NCBI GenBank assembly: GCA_963759055.1 | Contig: CAVWYD010000032.1 | Coordinates: 1-64,000 of the forward strand | Origin: Thiosocius sp963759055 | Lineage (GTDB): Bacteria > Pseudomonadota > Gammaproteobacteria > Chromatiales > Chromatiaceae | Reading direction: 5' to 3' | Length of the DNA stretch: 64,000 nt | Part shown: positions 60,994-64,000 of the stretch, one piece after another | Layout of the letters: each line of letters opens with the position of its first letter | Numbering within the stretch: the stretch's first letter is position 1 | Notes under the pieces: generated by a model | What the model saw: only the letters and a program-made list of their open reading frames with translations | What the model was told of the DNA's origin: nothing | Database searches by the model: none | Translations under genes and position numbers: made by a program

Positions 60994-61440
60994 TCAGGCT
61001 ACGTCGCGGCTCTGGCCAGTCAGTTTCCGAACCGCCGGGTAGAGGTGCTCGGTTTCGTTCTGGATCCGGTCGAGGACGATATCAAACATCTCCTGGGTAT
61101 CCTGCATGAAGGCGTCGTATTCCTTGATCACCAGTTCCTTGTTCTTGATCTTGCACCATCGCTTCAGATAAGCGGAGAAGATACGGTTGATCTCGCGCGA
61201 ACCGCCCATGAAACGATTGGCGATATTGTTCAGCTTCTGGTCACCTGAGCCTAGCAACTTCGAATACATGCCGCTGTCGGTGACGGCCATATGTTCCTTA
61301 ACCGCGTTCACGTACTCGAAAAACAGGTCGCAGGTCACCTCCGAGTCACATAGCAGTCGATCTCCAAGAAGATGTTGCAGTATGTTGGTTAGTTCTGTGA
61401 TCTTGTGATTTTGCTGATGCAATTCTTCGTAGCTGACCAT
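60994..61440 (-). CDS. Hemerythrin-like (HHE) domain protein
   Basis: This 148-residue helical protein looks like a cytosolic hemerythrin-domain protein. Possible iron ligands are histidines in ELHQQNHKITELTNILQHL, in NAVKEHMAVTDSGMY (about residue 50), and the acidic/histidine cluster RIQNETEHLYPAV near residue 132. The spacing is not the full canonical hemerythrin pattern, so metal binding is inferred. Such proteins bind oxygen or iron or act in redox and stress responses. It is divergent from leuS across a 210-base gap. Confidence 0.6.
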   Translation of the reverse strand: MVSYEELHQQNHKITELTNILQHLLGDRLLCDSEVTCDLFFEYVNAVKEHMAVTDSGMYSKLLGSGDQKLNNIANRFMGGSREINRIFSAYLKRWCKIKNKELVIKEYDAFMQDTQEMFDIVLDRIQNETEHLYPAVRKLTGQSRDVA

Positions 61441-61650
61441 GATGTCTTCTCCTTTCCATCCGCTTTGCGGCTTTTATAGTAATAATCCACGGGATCGCCC
61501 CCATGCGTACTATAAAGTACGGCACTCTGTAGCACGCAAATATCAATCGACGAGTTTTTAATCCAGCGCAAAAACTGAAGGCGCATCGCAAGGCCGCCCG
61601 CCCTGCGGTATCCTTCGCGAATTGCCTCCCGTCTCGAAGCCAAGTCACTC

Positions 61651-64000
61651 ATGGATCCGCAGTACAAGCCAGAACAGATAGAGAACGCAGTCCAGAAATT
61701 CTGGGAAGAGAACGCCTATTTCAGGGCCGCGGAAGACCCGGACAGAGAAAAGTTCTATTGCCTGTCGATGTTCCCCTACCCGAGCGGCAAGCTGCACATG
61801 GGGCATGTGCGCAATTACACCATCGGCGATGTCATTTCCCGTTACCAGCGCATGCTCGGGAAAAACGTATTACAGCCCATGGGTTGGGATGCCTTCGGCC
61901 TGCCTGCGGAAAACGCCGCGATCAAGCACGCCAAAGCCCCCGCCGAATGGACATACGCCAATATCGAGTACATGAAAGAGCAACTGCAGCGTCTCGGGTT
62001 CGGCTACGACTGGGAGCGTGAACTCGCCACCTGCAGCCCGGACTACTATCGCTGGGAGCAATGGCTGTTTGCACGCCTGATCGACAAGGGCCTGGCCTAC
62101 CGCAAGACAGCCACGGTCAACTGGGACCCCGTAGATCAGACAGTTCTGGCCAACGAACAGGTGATCGATGGCAAGGGTTGGCGCTCGGGCGCCGAGGTCG
62201 AAAAGCGCGATATCGAGCAGTGGTTTATCCGTATCACTGACTACGCCCAGGAACTCCTGGACGACCTAGACAAACTGCCCGGCTGGCCGGAGCAGGTGAT
62301 CACCATGCAACGCAACTGGATCGGGCGCTCGCTGGGCGTTCAGATGCGATTCGCAATCGAGGGTGCACAACCGGGCGTAGACGATACCCTCGAGATCTAT
62401 ACCACGCGTCCGGATACCCTGATGGGGGTAACCTATGTCGCGGTCGCCGCGGAACACCCGCTGGCCCTGCGTGCCGCTGAAGATAGCCCCGCCATCGCAA
62501 GCTTCGTGGAGGAATGCAGGCAGGGCGGCGTCACCGAGGCCGAACTCGAGACCATGGAGAAGAAGGGCATCCCCCTCGGGATCAATGCCCAGCACCCGGT
62601 CAGCGGAGACAGCGTACCGATCTACGCCGCCAACTTTGTTCTGATGGGTTATGGCACCGGTGCGGTGATGGCGGTGCCCGCGCATGATCAGCGCGACTGG
62701 GAATTCGCAGAGAAATACGGCATTCCGAAAAAACAGGTTATCTTCTGTCCCGAAGGGCATGACTGCAGCATCGACGAAGCGGCATACCTGGAGAAGGGTG
62801 TGCTGGCCAGCTCCAAGCCTTTCGACGGGCTGACATCCGATGCAGCATTCGACGCCATCGCGGCCTGGCTGGAGAAACACAACAGGGGTGCAAAGAAGGT
62901 CAACTTCCGGCTGCGCGACTGGGGCGTCTCGCGTCAGCGCTACTGGGGCTGTCCCATCCCGGTGATCCACAAGGCCGATGGTTCGATCGAAGCGGCCAGC
63001 GAGTTTCCTGTGCGTCTGCCCGAAGACGTCGTGGTCGACGGCACGGGATCACCGCTGAAAAAGATGCCCGAATTCTATGATCTGGGCAATGGCGACCAAC
63101 GCGAGACAGACACCTTCGACACCTTCTTTGAGTCGAGCTGGTACTACGCGCGTTATTGCTGTCCGGACGCCGATCAAAGCATGCTCGATGAACGCGCGAA
63201 TTACTGGCTGCCTGTGGACCAGTATGTCGGCGGCATAGAGCACGCCATCCTGCACCTCCTTTATGCCCGCTTTTTCAACAAGCTGATGAGAGACGAGGGT
63301 CTGGTCGATTGTGCAGAGCCTTTCACGCGGCTCCTGACCCAGGGCATGGTCATTGCGGAAACCTACTACCGCGCCAATTCGGATGGCTCCAGGGAGTGGT
63401 TCAACCCGGCCGACGTGGAGGTTGAACGCGACGAAAAGGGCCGCACCGTTCGAGCGGTCGCCAGGTCTGACGGCGAACCCGTCACCCCGGGCGGGGTCGA
63501 GAAGATGGCGAAATCGAAGAACAACGGCGTCGATCCACAGGCCCTGATCGATCGCTACGGCGCCGACACCGTGCGCCTGTACACCATGTTCACTGCGCCA
63601 CCGGAGCAGTCACTCGAGTGGTCGGACGAAGGTGTCGAGGGGGCGCACCGCTTCCTCAAGCGCCTGTGGGCGCTGGGCGTGCGCCTCGCCGAAAATGCCC
63701 AGGTCGCAGCGGGCAACCCGGATGGCAGCCCGGAGGTGCGGCGCGAGGTGCACACGGCACTTCAGAAGGCATTGTTCGATTATGAGCGTCAGCAATACAA
63801 CACGGTGGTTTCTGCCTGTATGACCATGGTCAACTCTTTGAACAGGTTGGACGATTCCCCTGCCGCCGATGCCATGCTGCGCGAAGGTATCGGCATCATC
63901 CTGCGCCTGCTGTCGCCGATCGCGCCACATATCACGCATGCGATGTGGAAGGAGCTCGATTTTGGTGATGATATGCACGCGGCAGGCTGGCCCAGTGTGG
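61651..64000 (+). CDS. leuS: Leucyl-tRNA synthetase (5' part)
   Basis: LeuRS charges tRNA-Leu with leucine. The window ends within the gene, after 783 codons, of about 820-870 expected. The HIGH-type motif is in PYPSGKLHMGHVRNYT (about residues 42-57) and the editing CP1 domain spans about 225-415 (TTRPDTLMGVTYVAVAAEHP). The class-I KMSKS loop reads KMAKSKNNG near residue 620, with alanine in place of the first serine. The anticodon-binding domain begins at about 660. ATG 61651 starts at the family's usual position (MDPQYKPEQIENAVQKFW). Confidence 0.96.
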   Translation, partial: MDPQYKPEQIENAVQKFWEENAYFRAAEDPDREKFYCLSMFPYPSGKLHMGHVRNYTIGDVISRYQRMLGKNVLQPMGWDAFGLPAENAAIKHAKAPAEWTYANIEYMKEQLQRLGFGYDWERELATCSPDYYRWEQWLFARLIDKGLAYRKTATVNWDPVDQTVLANEQVIDGKGWRSGAEVEKRDIEQWFIRITDYAQELLDDLDKLPGWPEQVITMQRNWIGRSLGVQMRFAIEGAQPGVDDTLEIYTTRPDTLMGVTYVAVAAEHPLALRAAEDSPAIASFVEECRQGGVTEAELETMEKKGIPLGINAQHPVSGDSVPIYAANFVLMGYGTGAVMAVPAHDQRDWEFAEKYGIPKKQVIFCPEGHDCSIDEAAYLEKGVLASSKPFDGLTSDAAFDAIAAWLEKHNRGAKKVNFRLRDWGVSRQRYWGCPIPVIHKADGSIEAASEFPVRLPEDVVVDGTGSPLKKMPEFYDLGNGDQRETDTFDTFFESSWYYARYCCPDADQSMLDERANYWLPVDQYVGGIEHAILHLLYARFFNKLMRDEGLVDCAEPFTRLLTQGMVIAETYYRANSDGSREWFNPADVEVERDEKGRTVRAVARSDGEPVTPGGVEKMAKSKNNGVDPQALIDRYGADTVRLYTMFTAPPEQSLEWSDEGVEGAHRFLKRLWALGVRLAENAQVAAGNPDGSPEVRREVHTALQKALFDYERQQYNTVVSACMTMVNSLNRLDDSPAADAMLREGIGIILRLLSPIAPHITHAMWKELDFGDDMHAAGWPSV

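Overview
The window is GC-rich by eye, gene-dense chromosomal DNA from a gammaproteobacterium. The strongest pointer is the block yrbG-kdsD-kdsC-lptC-lptA-lptB-rpoN-hpf-ptsN, which has the same order as in Escherichia coli. It is joined to mlaFEDCB-murA-hisG-hisD-hisC, sspA-sspB-petABC and a regulatory PTS with HPr kinase, a combination typical of free-living or symbiotic non-enteric gammaproteobacteria. A complete cytochrome bc1 operon, a diheme cytochrome c, a SCO1-type protein and a giant 2-oxoacid:ferredoxin oxidoreductase next to an NfnAB-like flavoprotein suggest a respiratory, possibly lithotrophic lifestyle. That is inference: no carbon-fixation or sulfur-oxidation gene lies in the window.

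Layout. Positions 1-7930 hold cell-envelope and signalling genes: a DUF4124 protein, a diguanylate cyclase, mtgA, a chemoreceptor and a four-PAS GGDEF-EAL protein. Positions 8150-10480 are a decaying patch. An isoaspartyl peptidase has lost its middle, an acetolactate-synthase-like gene is fused out of frame to a phenylacetate-CoA-ligase-like gene, and an apparently intact KDPG aldolase lies between them. mgtE follows. Positions 12092-20155 carry the NfnAB-like fusion (963 aa) and the oxidoreductase (1712 aa). Positions 20156-22051 look like the remnant of an element integrated at tRNA-Phe: a split copy of the tRNA 3' half, an ATPase/DUF4143 gene with an internal deletion, then the intact tRNA. 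Positions 22146-27614 hold yggX, mutY, a DUF2007 gene, a SCO1 homologue, a diheme cytochrome, tRNA-Gly and an acyl-CoA synthetase.

Positions 27735-33864 hold thiS-thiG, trmB-fetA-fetB, a GT4 glycosyltransferase, a DUF3301 protein and sspB/sspA. Positions 33976-37526 are petABC and a Nif3-like gene. degS follows, with two small unknown genes. Then comes the long minus-strand run hisC, hisD, hisG, murA, mlaB-F (39562-47298). From 47983 the plus strand carries LPS synthesis and transport genes, rpoN, hpf, and the PTS-Ntr/HprK/RapZ/EIIA-Man/HPr/EI regulatory set. The window ends with a SAM-methyltransferase-fold protein, a DUF1451 zinc-ribbon protein, a hemerythrin-like protein and the first 2350 bases of leuS.

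Points of interest. (1) kdsC carries one apparent frameshift and lptA three, although both belong to an otherwise intact LPS operon, so sequencing error must be excluded first. (2) Three separate internal-deletion scars occur in one 13-kb stretch. (3) A tRNA-Phe attachment-site-like duplication is interrupted by a multi-hairpin element. (4) A dispersed inverted-repeat element is present in three copies, one inside the his operon. (5) The oxidoreductase/Nfn-like pair has an unusual domain make-up. I found no convincing new defence or mobile system, no CRISPR array and no rRNA.
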